In this document: piece by piece, positions 15,746-24,814 of the stretch
Numbering within the stretch: the stretch's first letter is position 1
Layout: each line of letters begins with the position of its first letter
Assembly: GCA_012522535.1 (NCBI GenBank)
Contig: JAAYKF010000181.1
Coordinates: forward strand, 1 to 41,635
DNA length: 41,635 nt
Source: Bacteroidales bacterium
GTDB taxonomy: Bacteria > Bacteroidota > Bacteroidia > Bacteroidales > WCHB1-69
Direction of reading: 5' to 3'
Translations under genes and position numbers: made by a program
Notes under the pieces: generated by a model
Databases searched by the model: none
What the model saw: the letters and a program-made list of their open reading frames with translations, nothing else
Told to the model about the DNA's origin: nothing

Positions 15746-16576
15746 ATGGCAAAAACAAGTCAAAAAAAAGTAACGCCAGAGGCTCAAAATGAAGAGATTA
15801 CAAATCAAAAAAAGAGTACAAAAAAAGCTAAAGAAGAAGAGGTAGATAGAACCGTTGAAGAAAAACTAATTGCACTCTATAAACTTCAAAAAATAGATTC
15901 TCAAATTGATAAAATTAGAACTATTAGAGGTGAATTGCCCATTGAAGTTCAGGACCTCGAAGACCAATGTGGTGGATTAGAAACCAGAATTAACAAATAC
16001 GTTGAAGAATCAAGAGAGATTGACGAAGAGATACAAGGCAAGGAAATTGCCATAAAAGATGCAAATACTCTTATTAAAAGATACGAAGATCAACAAAACA
16101 ACGTAAGAAACAACCGCGAGTACGAAGCTCTTTCAAAAGAGGTGAACTACCAAAAACTAGAAATTACACTTGCTGAAAAGCATATTAAAGAGCTGAAAGT
16201 TAAATCGGAGAGCAAAAAAGAAGAGATTAATAAAACCAACGAAGCACTTATTTCTATGCGTGCTGAACTGGAACTCAAAAGAAGCGAATTAGACGATATT
16301 ATTGCAGAAACTGAAAAGGAAGAAAAAGACCTTTCCGAACAATCGCAAAAATATCAAGCTGAAATTGAAGAGAGACTTCTAAAAGCCTATAAAGGTATTA
16401 GACTAAACGCCAGAAACGGCTTAGCAATAGTGCAAATTGAACGTGATGCTTGTGGCGGATGCTTTAACAAAATACCACCGCAACGTCAAATGGATATTAA
16501 ATTGCATAAAAAAATTATAGTTTGCGAATATTGCGGTAGAATTATAGTTGATGAACATATTGCTGAACAAGCTTAA
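15746..16576 (+). CDS. Coiled-coil protein with C4 zinc ribbon (DUF164/CT398 type)
   Basis: 276 residues. The first ~35 are Lys/Glu-rich and disordered (KKSTKKAKEEE). Residues about 45-215 form a long helical hairpin coiled coil (LYKLQKIDSQIDKIRTIRGELP, RYEDQQNNVRNNREYEALSKE). The C-terminal zinc ribbon has two Cys pairs: CGGC and, 24 residues later, CEYC (with GRI). This matches the family found next to Nif3 genes, whose members are thought to bind RNA or serve as adaptors; the precise function is unknown. Cytoplasmic. Probably cotranscribed with the Nif3-like gene. The next frame overlaps its last 26 bases. Confidence 0.9.
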   Translation: MAKTSQKKVTPEAQNEEITNQKKSTKKAKEEEVDRTVEEKLIALYKLQKIDSQIDKIRTIRGELPIEVQDLEDQCGGLETRINKYVEESREIDEEIQGKEIAIKDANTLIKRYEDQQNNVRNNREYEALSKEVNYQKLEITLAEKHIKELKVKSESKKEEINKTNEALISMRAELELKRSELDDIIAETEKEEKDLSEQSQKYQAEIEERLLKAYKGIRLNARNGLAIVQIERDACGGCFNKIPPQRQMDIKLHKKIIVCEYCGRIIVDEHIAEQA

Positions 16577-18104
16577 CAAAGGAGTATCGCTCCATTATAT
16601 TCAAAAATGTGCAAAACTTTTTTTGTTTTGCACATTTTTATATGTGGTGAAAAACACTAAATCCCAAACTTTCGACTTTAACGAAAACTATCAACAGGCA
16701 TACCTCCAAGCCAGTAGAATGAAGCTTGTAGAAGCTAAAAAAATCACCTCCATTGAGAGAAGTAAAAACTCTGAGAACTTAGCTTATACATTGGTTGACA
16801 ACTACACTGATTTGGTTAATCTGGTGATTTATACAGACGAGAATTTCTATAAAACATTTATCTCAAACTCTGTTTCAAGAATTAATAGCGTTGAAAAACT
16901 ATCCAACGATAATCCGTGGAGAGCTGCTGTTTTATCTGAATTATATTTTCATAAAGCATCGGCAAGGCTCATATATAGCGAAAACATAAAAGCTGCATTC
17001 GATATCAGAAAAGCAGCCACAAATATAAACTACAATAAAAAGATTCATTTGAGTTTCACGTACAATTACAAACTCTCTTCGCTTCTAAATTTAGCCTTCG
17101 GGAGCATACCCGAGTCGATGAAATGGGCAGCATCACTACTATCTATGAAAGGGGATGTGGAAACCGGACTAAAAGAGAGTGCATACTTTTTGAATCACAC
17201 AAAAAACAATGAAGATTTTAGATGTTTCTATCCCGAAGCTCTTTGCCTCAGACTCACTCTCATAAATATGTTCGATCCTAATACCAGAAAAACAAATACC
17301 CCCAGACATCTTATCAAAGAGGCACAAAATCATAACGAAATATATAAAAATCAGCTTCTTCTTTTCACTGTTGCCGATTATCAAATGAGGAATAATATGA
17401 ATGATGAAGCTATTAAACTGCTTTTGAACGCAAAATTCGACTCCTCATATGCCAAGCTAGAAAACTTAAACTACCTGACAGGCATTGCATTACAAAACAA
17501 ACTTGACGACAGAGCCATCTTATATTTTCAGAAATATGTGCAAAATAAAGCTAACAAAAACTATGTAAAAGCTAGTTGGCAAAGAATAGCATGGCACTAT
17601 TTGCTCAAAAACAATGTAGAAAAATATTACGAAAACATTAAACAGGTTCTTGTATATGGAAACTCTATAACAGAATCTGACCAAAGTGCACTGGTAGAAG
17701 CAAAGAGCCTCTCTATTCCCAATAAACATATTTTGGCAACACAACTCCTCTTTGATGGTGGTTACTATAAACAAGCATTAAGTGAAATTAAAAAAGCAAA
17801 TTATAGCAAGCTTAAATTGGAAGAAAAAGCTGAATATAACTACAGATTGGCAAGAATTTATGACGAAGTTAATAATACCCCTAAAGCAATAGAGCACTAC
17901 AATCTGGTTGTAGAACAAGCTTCTGATAAACCTTGGTTTTTTGCCGCTAACTCTCTACTTATGATAGGTCTTCATTATGAAGAAATTGGCGAAAAAGAGA
18001 TGGCTAAAGCTAATTATAAAAATTGTTTGAAGCTTAATCCCAACAGATATAAAACCAGTATTCACCAAAAGGCAAAAGCTGGACTAAACAGGCTAAAGCA
18101 ATAG
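16551..18104 (+). CDS. Secreted TPR-repeat protein
   Basis: About 517 residues, mostly alpha-helical with tetratricopeptide-like pairs (e.g. EEKAEYNYRLARIYDEVNN; then NSLLMIGLHYEEIGEKEMAKANYK near the C-terminus). A signal peptide is likely: KLFLFCTFLYVV followed by KSQ and TFDFN. The only in-frame ATG before it is 16551, inside the preceding gene, giving an unusually long n-region; a non-ATG start such as ATT at 16599, after an AGGAG at 16580-16584, is possible. The signal-peptide codons coincide with a perfect 15-bp hairpin (16603-16639). Likely a periplasmic or outer-membrane-associated scaffold; exact role unknown. Its stop is one base from the convergent hslR gene. Confidence 0.8.
   Translation: MNILLNKLNKGVSLHYIQKCAKLFLFCTFLYVVKNTKSQTFDFNENYQQAYLQASRMKLVEAKKITSIERSKNSENLAYTLVDNYTDLVNLVIYTDENFYKTFISNSVSRINSVEKLSNDNPWRAAVLSELYFHKASARLIYSENIKAAFDIRKAATNINYNKKIHLSFTYNYKLSSLLNLAFGSIPESMKWAASLLSMKGDVETGLKESAYFLNHTKNNEDFRCFYPEALCLRLTLINMFDPNTRKTNTPRHLIKEAQNHNEIYKNQLLLFTVADYQMRNNMNDEAIKLLLNAKFDSSYAKLENLNYLTGIALQNKLDDRAILYFQKYVQNKANKNYVKASWQRIAWHYLLKNNVEKYYENIKQVLVYGNSITESDQSALVEAKSLSIPNKHILATQLLFDGGYYKQALSEIKKANYSKLKLEEKAEYNYRLARIYDEVNNTPKAIEHYNLVVEQASDKPWFFAANSLLMIGLHYEEIGEKEMAKANYKNCLKLNPNRYKTSIHQKAKAGLNRLKQ
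16603..16639 (+). terminator. Perfect 15-bp hairpin inside the TPR protein's signal-peptide codons
   Basis: Arms AAAAATGTGCAAAAC (16603-16617) and GTTTTGCACATTTTT (16625-16639), loop of seven T. It starts 27 bases after the stop of the zinc-ribbon gene and has the A-rich/U-rich ends of an intrinsic terminator, yet the downstream reading frame passes through it. It may act as an attenuator between the two genes. Confidence 0.6.
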
Positions 18105-18105
18105 G

Positions 18106-18546
18106 TTAATTCACATCATCAAACCAATCATCTTCGCCGAAATCATCATCTGTGTTTTCGCTAAAATAATCTTTTAATTTTTCTATTTGACGATAATCTT
18201 TCTTTGTGGGACGACCAAGACCAACCTCTCTCTGCTCAAAACGCATTCGTCTAACACGCATTTTATCATACTCTTCGGCTGGCGTTAAATCTTCGTAACA
18301 CTGAATTGCCAAGGGTGCTCCTACCCTCTTTTCTATCAATTGCAAAACCTTTATCTGTTTCTGCATGGGACCAATTCTAACTGTCAAAACTTGCCCTATT
18401 TTCACTTCCCTTGAAGCCTTGCACGAAGAGCCATCAATTTTTACTTTACCAGAACTACATGCATCACCAGCTTGCGAGCGTGTTTTGAAAATTCTAACCG
18501 ACCACAACCATTTGTCAATCCTCACTTTGTCTATAGTTTTTAACAC
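18106..18546 (-). CDS. hslR: S4-domain RNA-binding protein (Hsp15/HslR-like)
   Basis: 146 residues. The N-terminal S4 fold is clear: VRIDKWLWSVRIFKTRSQAGDACSSGKVKIDG, followed by SREVKIGQVLTVRIG. In E. coli Hsp15 binds free 50S subunits carrying nascent chains and helps recycle them after heat stress. The C-terminal part here carries a basic segment (RVRRMRFEQREVGLGRPTKKDYRQ) and then an acidic tail (ENTDDDFGEDDWFDD), typical of Bacteroidota versions. It is the second gene of a der-hslR operon (4-base gap), which links it to ribosome maturation. Confidence 0.92.
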   Translation of the reverse strand: MLKTIDKVRIDKWLWSVRIFKTRSQAGDACSSGKVKIDGSSCKASREVKIGQVLTVRIGPMQKQIKVLQLIEKRVGAPLAIQCYEDLTPAEEYDKMRVRRMRFEQREVGLGRPTKKDYRQIEKLKDYFSENTDDDFGEDDWFDDVN

Positions 18547-18550
18547 TCAA

Positions 18551-19855
18551 CTACTTCTTTCTAAAATACAAAACCATGGGAACTCCGTTGAAATCCCAAA
18601 TTTCTCTAATTCTATTTTCCAAAAATCTTTTGTAAGACTGTGCCACATATTGAGGTAAATTACAGAAAAAAACAAATGAAGGATAGGGTGTTGGCAACTG
18701 AGTTACATACTTAATTCTCACCACTTTATCCTTTTGTATGGGTGGTGGATTTTCATCAATTATCTCCAATAAAACACTATTCAACTTTGATGTTGCTATT
18801 TTGCGTGTTTTGTTTTCAAATATCTTTGTTGCAGTTTCCAAAACTTTGTGAATACGCTGTTTTCTATGCACCGAAGTGAATATAATTGGCACATCTGTAA
18901 AAGGAGCTATCTTCCTCAAAATCATGTCCCTATACTCTTTGTGAGTATTAGTTTCTTTATCCACCAAATCCCATTTATTCACCACTATCACAACCCCTTT
19001 ATTGTTTCGCTGTATAAGGGAAAAAATATTCAAATCTTGCCCCTCAAAACCTTGAGTCGCATCCACCATTAAAATACACACATGACTGTTTTCGATAACC
19101 CTAACAGAACGCATCACCGAATAAAACTCAAGGTCTTCATCCACATTTTTCTTCTTTCTAAGACCTGCCGTATCAATCAAATCAAACTCAAAGCCAAATC
19201 CCTTATATCGGGTCTTGCTACTATCGCGAGTGGTGCCAGCAATAGGGGTTACAATATTTCTCTCTGTACCTAAGAAGGTATTTATAATGGACGATTTACC
19301 CACATTGGGGCGACCCACAATTGCAAATGCAGGAATCAGACCTTCATCTTCTTCCACCTCTTTATTTAAATATTGAACCAATTCATCCAACAGCTCGCCT
19401 GTTCCGCTTCCATTGGCTGCCGATATGGGAAATGGCTCGCCTATGCCTAATGAATAAAACTCACTAAAATCAAAATAATTTGTGGGACTATCAATTTTAT
19501 TCACAACAAGTATTATATTTTTGTTTGAAGTTCTAAGCATCTGAGCCACATCTTCATCCATGGGTGTTAGACCCTCACGACCATCAACCAAAAACAAAAT
19601 CACATCAGATTCGTCCATGGCTAATTTCACCTGATTGCGTATTTCGTGTTCAAAAATATCCTCACTACCTTCAATATATCCACCTGTGTCGATGATTGAA
19701 AACTCATAGCCAACCCAATCTGCTTTACCATAATTTCTGTCGCGAGTTACGCCAGAAACAGAGTCAACAATAGCCTGACGAGTTTGGGTGAGACGATTAA
19801 AAAGTGATGATTTGCCCACATTTGGACGACCAACTAAGGATACAATATTGCTCAT
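18551..19855 (-). CDS. der: Ribosome-assembly GTPase Der (EngA)
   Basis: 434 residues. Tandem GTPase domains are diagnostic: VGRPNVGKSSLFNRL at the N-terminus and VGRPNVGKSSIINTF at about 175-190, each followed by DTGG/DTAG (IIDTGGY; LIDTAGLRKK) and NK.D motifs (NKID; NKWD). A KH-like C-terminal domain includes NPPPIQKDKVVRIKYVTQ. Der is essential for 50S subunit assembly. The start at 19855 (MSNIVSLVG) is chosen because the longer frame to 19945 runs through the promoter. Promoter at 19882-19912; hslR follows. Confidence 0.96.
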   Translation of the reverse strand: MSNIVSLVGRPNVGKSSLFNRLTQTRQAIVDSVSGVTRDRNYGKADWVGYEFSIIDTGGYIEGSEDIFEHEIRNQVKLAMDESDVILFLVDGREGLTPMDEDVAQMLRTSNKNIILVVNKIDSPTNYFDFSEFYSLGIGEPFPISAANGSGTGELLDELVQYLNKEVEEDEGLIPAFAIVGRPNVGKSSIINTFLGTERNIVTPIAGTTRDSSKTRYKGFGFEFDLIDTAGLRKKKNVDEDLEFYSVMRSVRVIENSHVCILMVDATQGFEGQDLNIFSLIQRNNKGVVIVVNKWDLVDKETNTHKEYRDMILRKIAPFTDVPIIFTSVHRKQRIHKVLETATKIFENKTRKIATSKLNSVLLEIIDENPPPIQKDKVVRIKYVTQLPTPYPSFVFFCNLPQYVAQSYKRFLENRIREIWDFNGVPMVLYFRKK

Positions 19856-19881
19856 AATGATTTTTTCTAATAAATAGACCA

Positions 19882-19912
19882 CAAAATTACAAAAAAAAGA
19901 GTGTTTTGCAAA
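19882..19912 (-). promoter_or_regulatory. der-hslR promoter
   Basis: On the minus strand: TTTG (19912-19909), exactly 19 bases, then TAATTTTG (19889-19882). Both elements of the Bacteroidota consensus are intact. The 229-base der/DUF1573 intergenic region holds this, the promoter at 20043-20050 and otherwise only AT-rich sequence. Confidence 0.7.
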
Positions 19913-20042
19913 AAAATATTCAGAACTTAAGTTGTGGTGAACCAAATAATTATATTTGAAATCACAATTTAATTCATAGTCATGAAAATTAAGTTGGACT
20001 AATTAATTTTTTTTAACATACAATTAGTAACATTTTTTTATT

Positions 20043-20050
20043 TACTTTTG
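20043..20050 (+). promoter_or_regulatory. -7 box of the DUF1573 gene
   Basis: TACTTTTG fits TAnnTTTG, 34 bases before the ATG at 20085. No clear TTG at -33. Confidence 0.5.
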
Positions 20051-20084
20051 TCTTAATAGAAGATACTTACTAAATATATTCGCT

Positions 20085-21230
20085 ATGAAAACAAAAATAT
20101 TTTTTTTACAGATTTTAGTTCTGACAATTATCAGCACTGCTATTGCTCAAAATGAAGCTAAAATTAAATTCACATCTCTAACCTACGACTTTGGGAACAT
20201 CAAAGAGGAAGATGGTGTTAAGGAGGGTAAATTTGAATTTACCAACGAAGGCGTGGAAGATTTGAAAATTTTAAACATCAAAGCTTCGTGCGGTTGCACA
20301 ACATCAGACTATACAAAAACTCCCGTAAAAAAGGGTAAAAAAGGCTTTATTAAAGCTTCATACAATCCCGCTGGAAGACCCGGACCATTTCACAAAACGC
20401 TTTCGGTAACCACAAACGACCCTGCAAGTCCCAATGTTACAATTTTTATTAAAGGGTATGTGGAACCAAGACCAAAAACCAAAGATGATGAATACCCCAT
20501 TACACAAGCTCAACTGAAATTTATCACCAATCATAAAAGCCTGAGGCTCACAACAAAAGAGACAAAAATTGACACTTTTATGGTTTATAATCCTACCGAC
20601 AAAGACTTGGAAATTGCGTTCAGCTTTGTTCCGCCACATATTGGCTCTTTAAAAATGGTGCCAGAAAAGTTGAAACCTAAAGCCGAAGGATTTATAGTTT
20701 TTACCTACGATGCATCTAAGAAAAACGAATATGGCTATGTATATGATAGAGTTTCCTTTGAAACAAACAAGGAAGCAAAGGGCATGATGTACATCAGTGC
20801 CAATATTGACGAGGATTTTTCGTGGATGACAGAAATAGACAGGTTGAATGCTCCAAAAATTCACGTTGACAATGAAAAATTTGTCTTCGAAGCTGTGGAA
20901 ATGGGACAAATAGTAAATCACAATTTTGTTATAACCAACAATGGCAAAGACCCTTTAATTATTCGTAAGGTTAAAGCTTCGTGCGGTTGCACTGCCACAA
21001 CTCCCGAAAAAACCACCCTTCAGGCTGGCGAATCAACAAATATAAAAACTGCCTTTAACACCTCTGGACGAAAAGGAAATCAATATAAATCCATAAACGT
21101 CATCACAAACGACCCCGAGCGTTCAAATATAACACTATCGGTTTCGGGAATGGTTTTGGAAAAAGTTGATGAGATAAAAGGTGATGCCTCAAAGGGTGAG
21201 GGTAGTATAAAAATCTATCAAAGCAATTAA
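20085..21230 (+). CDS. Secreted protein with two DUF1573 domains
   Basis: 381 residues with a cleaved signal peptide (1-21, ending AIAQ). Two DUF1573 immunoglobulin-like domains, at about 25-125 and 265-365, each carry the diagnostic ASCGCT motif (SCGCTTSDY; SCGCTATTP), a G-x-x-G turn (NPAGRPGPFHK; NTSGRKGNQYK) and a TNDP strand. The middle third is a related beta-rich domain without the CGC motif. DUF1573 domains are widespread in Bacteroidota exported proteins; their function is not established, though the fold resembles periplasmic or ciliary ASH/PapD-like adhesion modules. Likely periplasmic or on the outer membrane. The MgtC-like gene starts 15 bases downstream. Confidence 0.9.
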   Translation: MKTKIFFLQILVLTIISTAIAQNEAKIKFTSLTYDFGNIKEEDGVKEGKFEFTNEGVEDLKILNIKASCGCTTSDYTKTPVKKGKKGFIKASYNPAGRPGPFHKTLSVTTNDPASPNVTIFIKGYVEPRPKTKDDEYPITQAQLKFITNHKSLRLTTKETKIDTFMVYNPTDKDLEIAFSFVPPHIGSLKMVPEKLKPKAEGFIVFTYDASKKNEYGYVYDRVSFETNKEAKGMMYISANIDEDFSWMTEIDRLNAPKIHVDNEKFVFEAVEMGQIVNHNFVITNNGKDPLIIRKVKASCGCTATTPEKTTLQAGESTNIKTAFNTSGRKGNQYKSINVITNDPERSNITLSVSGMVLEKVDEIKGDASKGEGSIKIYQSN

Positions 21231-21245
21231 TTTTAAACTTCAAAA

Positions 21246-21917
21246 ATGATTATTGGTTGGGAAGATACTTTATTGAGACTATTTTTAGCAGCCGTTTTTG
21301 GTGGTCTTATTGGCTGGGAAAGAGAGCGTAAAGATTGGGTTGCTGGCATCAGAACTCACACACTTGTTAGCGTTGGTTCGTGCCTAATTATGATTGTTTC
21401 GGTTTATGGCTTTGCCGAAGTTTTGCACTTTGAGCATATTGGTTTAGACCCTTCTAGAGTGGCTGCACAGGTTGTTAGCGGAATTGGTTTTATTGGAGCT
21501 GGTACAATCCTTTTTCTTAAAAAAGGTGCCGTTAGAGGCGTAACAACAGCTGCTGGATTGTGGACTGTAGCCGCCATCGGACTTGCCACTGGAGGCGGAC
21601 TATATTTTGCTGCCGGTGCCACCACAATTATTGTACTCATAATATTGTGGGGTTTCCAAATGTTTGAATTGAACTTCTCAAAAAAATATAAGCATAAAAC
21701 ACTTATTATTGTTGCATCAAAAAGTGCTAACACACACAATATCATACAAAAAGCACTTAAAAATGCTGAAACCCAAAATCATCAATTTAAAGTTGAACAC
21801 GACGAAAATGATGTTACTATAGAACTTAGTTTAAGTAACAACAATAAAGATAAATTTGAAACTTTTATTGATGATATAAAAAGTGAAGGTGGAATTAAAG
21901 AGATTCACTGGATTTAA
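21246..21917 (+). CDS. MgtC/SapB-family inner-membrane protein
   Basis: 223 residues. About four to five transmembrane helices occupy residues 8-140, with the family signatures GGLIGWERERKDWVAGIRTHTL, GIGFIGAGTIL and VRGVTTAAGLWTVAAIG. A soluble C-terminal domain (about 150-223; KHKTLIIVASKSANTHN) has an ACT-like pattern. MgtC proteins in pathogens help survival at low Mg2+ and inhibit ATP synthase; in free-living bacteria the role is less clear. Probably cotranscribed with the DUF1573 gene. It meets the YgiQ gene tail-to-tail, with one base between the stops. Confidence 0.9.
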   Translation: MIIGWEDTLLRLFLAAVFGGLIGWERERKDWVAGIRTHTLVSVGSCLIMIVSVYGFAEVLHFEHIGLDPSRVAAQVVSGIGFIGAGTILFLKKGAVRGVTTAAGLWTVAAIGLATGGGLYFAAGATTIIVLIILWGFQMFELNFSKKYKHKTLIIVASKSANTHNIIQKALKNAETQNHQFKVEHDENDVTIELSLSNNNKDKFETFIDDIKSEGGIKEIHWI

Positions 21918-21918
21918 A

Positions 21919-23715
21919 CTACCTTCCAAATAATAATTTAGCCTCTGATTCTCTGCCGTTTCGGCGTAATATTCGCATTATATCTCGCCTGCTTTCAGGC
22001 TTATAGTAGAAAAATAAAGCATGTAGTTCCCTGCGTTTGGGAATACTTTTCACTACATTTAATCGTTTTTTCGTATAGGGGTCAAATTCGCAATAGTACA
22101 TCGTCGTTGATAGTGTCATAGGAGTAGGCGTAAAATCTTGAACCTGCTCAGGTCTGATATTATTCTCTTTGAGCCAAATAGCCATATTTATCATATCATT
22201 TTCGGTGGCACCGGGATGATTGGAAATCAAATATGGAATTAGCTGCTGTCTTTTTCCAAACCTATTATTATGAGCCTTGAAGTATTGATTAAACTCATTA
22301 TAATTTTTAATGGAAGTCTTTCTCATCAAATTCAACACCGAATCTTCGGTATGTTCGGGTGCTACTTTCAATCGCCCCGAAACATGGTTGGAAAGCAATC
22401 TATCAACATAAAGTTTGTACGAGTTATTTCCTTTCTGATTTAGCTGTGGGAAAAGCATATCATAACGCACTCCACTTCCGATGGTGATATTTTTTATCCC
22501 TTCTACCTTGCTTGCTTGCTCATAAAGTTTGTTCAAATTCTCGTGAGATTTATTCAAATTGTGGCAAATATTTGGGAATATGCAAGAGGCTCGTTTACAA
22601 GTTTGGCACTGCTCCAAATCAACTCCCTGCATGCAATACATATTTGCCGAAGGTCCACCCAAATCGGAAATATGTCCTCCAAAATCGGGCATAGATGCTA
22701 TTATTTTTAGCTCATTTATTATGGATTTTTCCGAACGATTTTGGATAAATTTACCCTGATGGGCTGCTATGGCACAAAAGCTGCAACCACCAAAACACCC
22801 TCGATGAATATTTACCGAATTTTTTATCATTTCCCAAGCCGGAACACTACCCCTTTTTGCATATTTTGGATGAGGCAAACGTGTGTAAGGCAAATCATAA
22901 TAAGCATCAATGTTTTGGTTTGAATAATTATAAGCCCTGTTTACAACAACATATTTACCAGATGTTTCTTGCACTAAAACTCTATCACTCAAAGTATTAC
23001 TATTTATCTCAAAAGTTTTAAATGCTTCGGCAAAGGTCTGTTTTGACGACTTACACTCTTCGTGCGAAGGTAAAAACAGAGCATCTTCTAAGCCCGAAAT
23101 ATCTTTGCTAACATATGCAGTAGAGGGTACATCTGTTATCTCCTTAAAATCAACTCCTTTGCTCAATTTATCCAAAATAATCGAAATTGGTTCTTCGCCC
23201 ATACCATAAACCAACATATCGGCTCCCGAATCCATTAAAATAGAGCTTTTCACCTCATCACTCCAATAATCGTAATGACTTAATCTTCGCATGGAAGCCT
23301 CTACCCCACCAAGAATTACTGGTACGTCAGGGTATATATTTTTCAATATTTTGGAATATACAACAGAGGCATAATCGGGTCTAAAACCTGCATCACCACC
23401 AGGGGTATAGGCATCGTTGGAGCGTAGCCGCTTGAAGGCTGTGTAGTGGTTTACCATTGAATCCATATTTCCGGCAGTAACACCAAAGAAATATTTTGGC
23501 TTTCCAAATTTTTTAAAATCTCGCAAATCATCTTGCCAGTTTGGCTGCGGAACAATGGCCACTTTATAGCCCAAATATTCAATCCATCTCCCTATGACCG
23601 CTGTCCCAAAGGAGGGATGATCCACATAGGCATCGCCAGAAATAAGAATTACGTCCAATTCGTCGCTTATTCTATTTCTGAGTTCTTTTTTAGTAATTGG
23701 CAACCAAGTTTTCAT
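21919..23715 (-). CDS. YgiQ-family radical SAM protein
   Basis: 598 residues. The N-terminal region (WLPITKKELRNRISDELDVILISGDAYVDHPSFG) is the conserved YgiQ leader. The radical SAM cluster motif is C307-x3-C311-x2-C314 (CFGGCSFCAI), preceded by HRG. Further Cys-rich segments (CQTCKRASCIFPNIC) could hold another metal site. The C-terminal part includes HPGATENDM and DFTPTPMTLSTTMY, typical of the family. The reaction is unknown. The ATG at 23715 is used; the longer frame (to 23796) crosses the promoter box 23733-23740. It is convergent with MgtC and divergent from the porG cluster. Confidence 0.93.
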   Translation of the reverse strand: MKTWLPITKKELRNRISDELDVILISGDAYVDHPSFGTAVIGRWIEYLGYKVAIVPQPNWQDDLRDFKKFGKPKYFFGVTAGNMDSMVNHYTAFKRLRSNDAYTPGGDAGFRPDYASVVYSKILKNIYPDVPVILGGVEASMRRLSHYDYWSDEVKSSILMDSGADMLVYGMGEEPISIILDKLSKGVDFKEITDVPSTAYVSKDISGLEDALFLPSHEECKSSKQTFAEAFKTFEINSNTLSDRVLVQETSGKYVVVNRAYNYSNQNIDAYYDLPYTRLPHPKYAKRGSVPAWEMIKNSVNIHRGCFGGCSFCAIAAHQGKFIQNRSEKSIINELKIIASMPDFGGHISDLGGPSANMYCMQGVDLEQCQTCKRASCIFPNICHNLNKSHENLNKLYEQASKVEGIKNITIGSGVRYDMLFPQLNQKGNNSYKLYVDRLLSNHVSGRLKVAPEHTEDSVLNLMRKTSIKNYNEFNQYFKAHNNRFGKRQQLIPYLISNHPGATENDMINMAIWLKENNIRPEQVQDFTPTPMTLSTTMYYCEFDPYTKKRLNVVKSIPKRRELHALFFYYKPESRRDIMRILRRNGRESEAKLLFGR

Positions 23716-23732
23716 TAATGACGTATAAAAAA

Positions 23733-23740
23733 CAAAGATA
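23733..23740 (-). promoter_or_regulatory. -7 box of the YgiQ-family gene
   Basis: Minus-strand TATCTTTG fits TAnnTTTG, 17 bases before the ATG at 23715. No clear -33 element. Confidence 0.5.
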
Positions 23741-23847
23741 ATGCTATTTATGCAATAAAATAAGCTCGAAAACTCAAACTTTTTGAGAAAAAACACAAAT
23801 ATAAAATGTTTTTAACAATATTAATTTTTAAATTTGATTTTTTTATA

Positions 23848-23855
23848 TAATTTTG
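23848..23855 (+). promoter_or_regulatory. -7 box of the porG-uppS-bamA-OmpH cluster
   Basis: TAATTTTG fits TAnnTTTG, with start codons at 23876 or 23882. No TTG at normal spacing. Confidence 0.5.
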
Positions 23856-23875
23856 TAGATTGATATGTAATATTC

Positions 23876-24793
23876 ATGATTATGAGAAAAATAGTAAATG
23901 TAATAATGGTAGTTTTTCTACTGCTGGCACTTAATAATAACGCGGAAGCTCAGAGATGGAAAAAGAACAGAAGCTATTTAACAGTCCATCTTGGTGCAAC
24001 TGGTTTTTTGGGAGACTTGGGTGGTGGTAAGGATATAGGTTCTATCGGACCTAAAGACTTTGATTTTCAAACTACAAGACCTCTTTTAGGAGTTGGATAC
24101 AGCTATCTTCTTTCTGAAAGATTTAACTTAAAAACCAATGCTTATTTAGGTTGGATAGGTGGTGATGACCAGTGGACACCCCAATATCACAGAAATGCCA
24201 GAAACCTGCACTTTAGATCTATTCTTGGTGAACTTTCTGCACAAGCTGAATATTATGTAACAGTACAAAATATTGGTAAAAACTGGGGAAGAAGAAAAGC
24301 AAAGAAAATGCCCGTAACAACATACGTATTTGCCGGTATAGGTGGTATTTACTTTAACCCCAAAGCTCAATATACAGACGGAACTTGGCATGCACTTCAA
24401 CCCCTAAACACTGAAGGTCAGGGACTTGTAGAAACCAGAAAACCCTATTCTAGATTTTCTGTTGCATTCCCCTTCGGAGTGGGTGCCAAATACGAAATCA
24501 ATCGAAGATACTCTTTAGGATTTGAATATGGACTGAGATACACCCTAACCGACTATATGGATGACGTTAGCTCTACATATTTCGACCGCGAAAAAATCAG
24601 ACAAGAGTATGGCGATATTGCTGCCTATTTCTCTAACCCTGCCGATTTAACAGATTCTGAAGTTGCTTATATTACAAAGGCTGGAGAACAAAGAGGAAAT
24701 CCCAACGGCAACGACGCATATATGTTTGCACAGTTTTCACTATATATCAACTTGTATAAATCAACAGCAAACATTTGCTCTTTCCAATACTAG
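23876..24793 (+). CDS. porG: PorG-like (DUF6089) outer-membrane beta-barrel, first copy
   Basis: 305 residues; the start could also be 23882. Signal peptide to about residue 25 (NNNAEAQ). Pattern of the PorG/DUF6089 family: HLGATGFLGDLGG, a short linker, then RPLLGVGYSYLLSERFNLKT, GGDDQW, RNLHFRS, VFAGIGGIYFNPKAQY, TEGQGL, and SRFSVAFPFGVGAKYEIN. PorG is an outer-membrane component of the type IX secretion system that tethers the periplasmic PorK/N ring. The gene order here (porG, porG-like, uppS, bamA, OmpH, OmpH) matches that known in Porphyromonas gingivalis, which supports the call. A second related gene follows after 21 bases. Confidence 0.8.
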   Translation: MIMRKIVNVIMVVFLLLALNNNAEAQRWKKNRSYLTVHLGATGFLGDLGGGKDIGSIGPKDFDFQTTRPLLGVGYSYLLSERFNLKTNAYLGWIGGDDQWTPQYHRNARNLHFRSILGELSAQAEYYVTVQNIGKNWGRRKAKKMPVTTYVFAGIGGIYFNPKAQYTDGTWHALQPLNTEGQGLVETRKPYSRFSVAFPFGVGAKYEINRRYSLGFEYGLRYTLTDYMDDVSSTYFDREKIRQEYGDIAAYFSNPADLTDSEVAYITKAGEQRGNPNGNDAYMFAQFSLYINLYKSTANICSFQY

Positions 24794-24814
24794 ACTAACG
24801 CAAAGATTCTTGCA

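Noticed and set aside
18885-18902. TTGGCAC sequence as another sigma-54 promoter
   Set aside because: It lies within der and lacks a TTG at the correct spacing; taken as chance.
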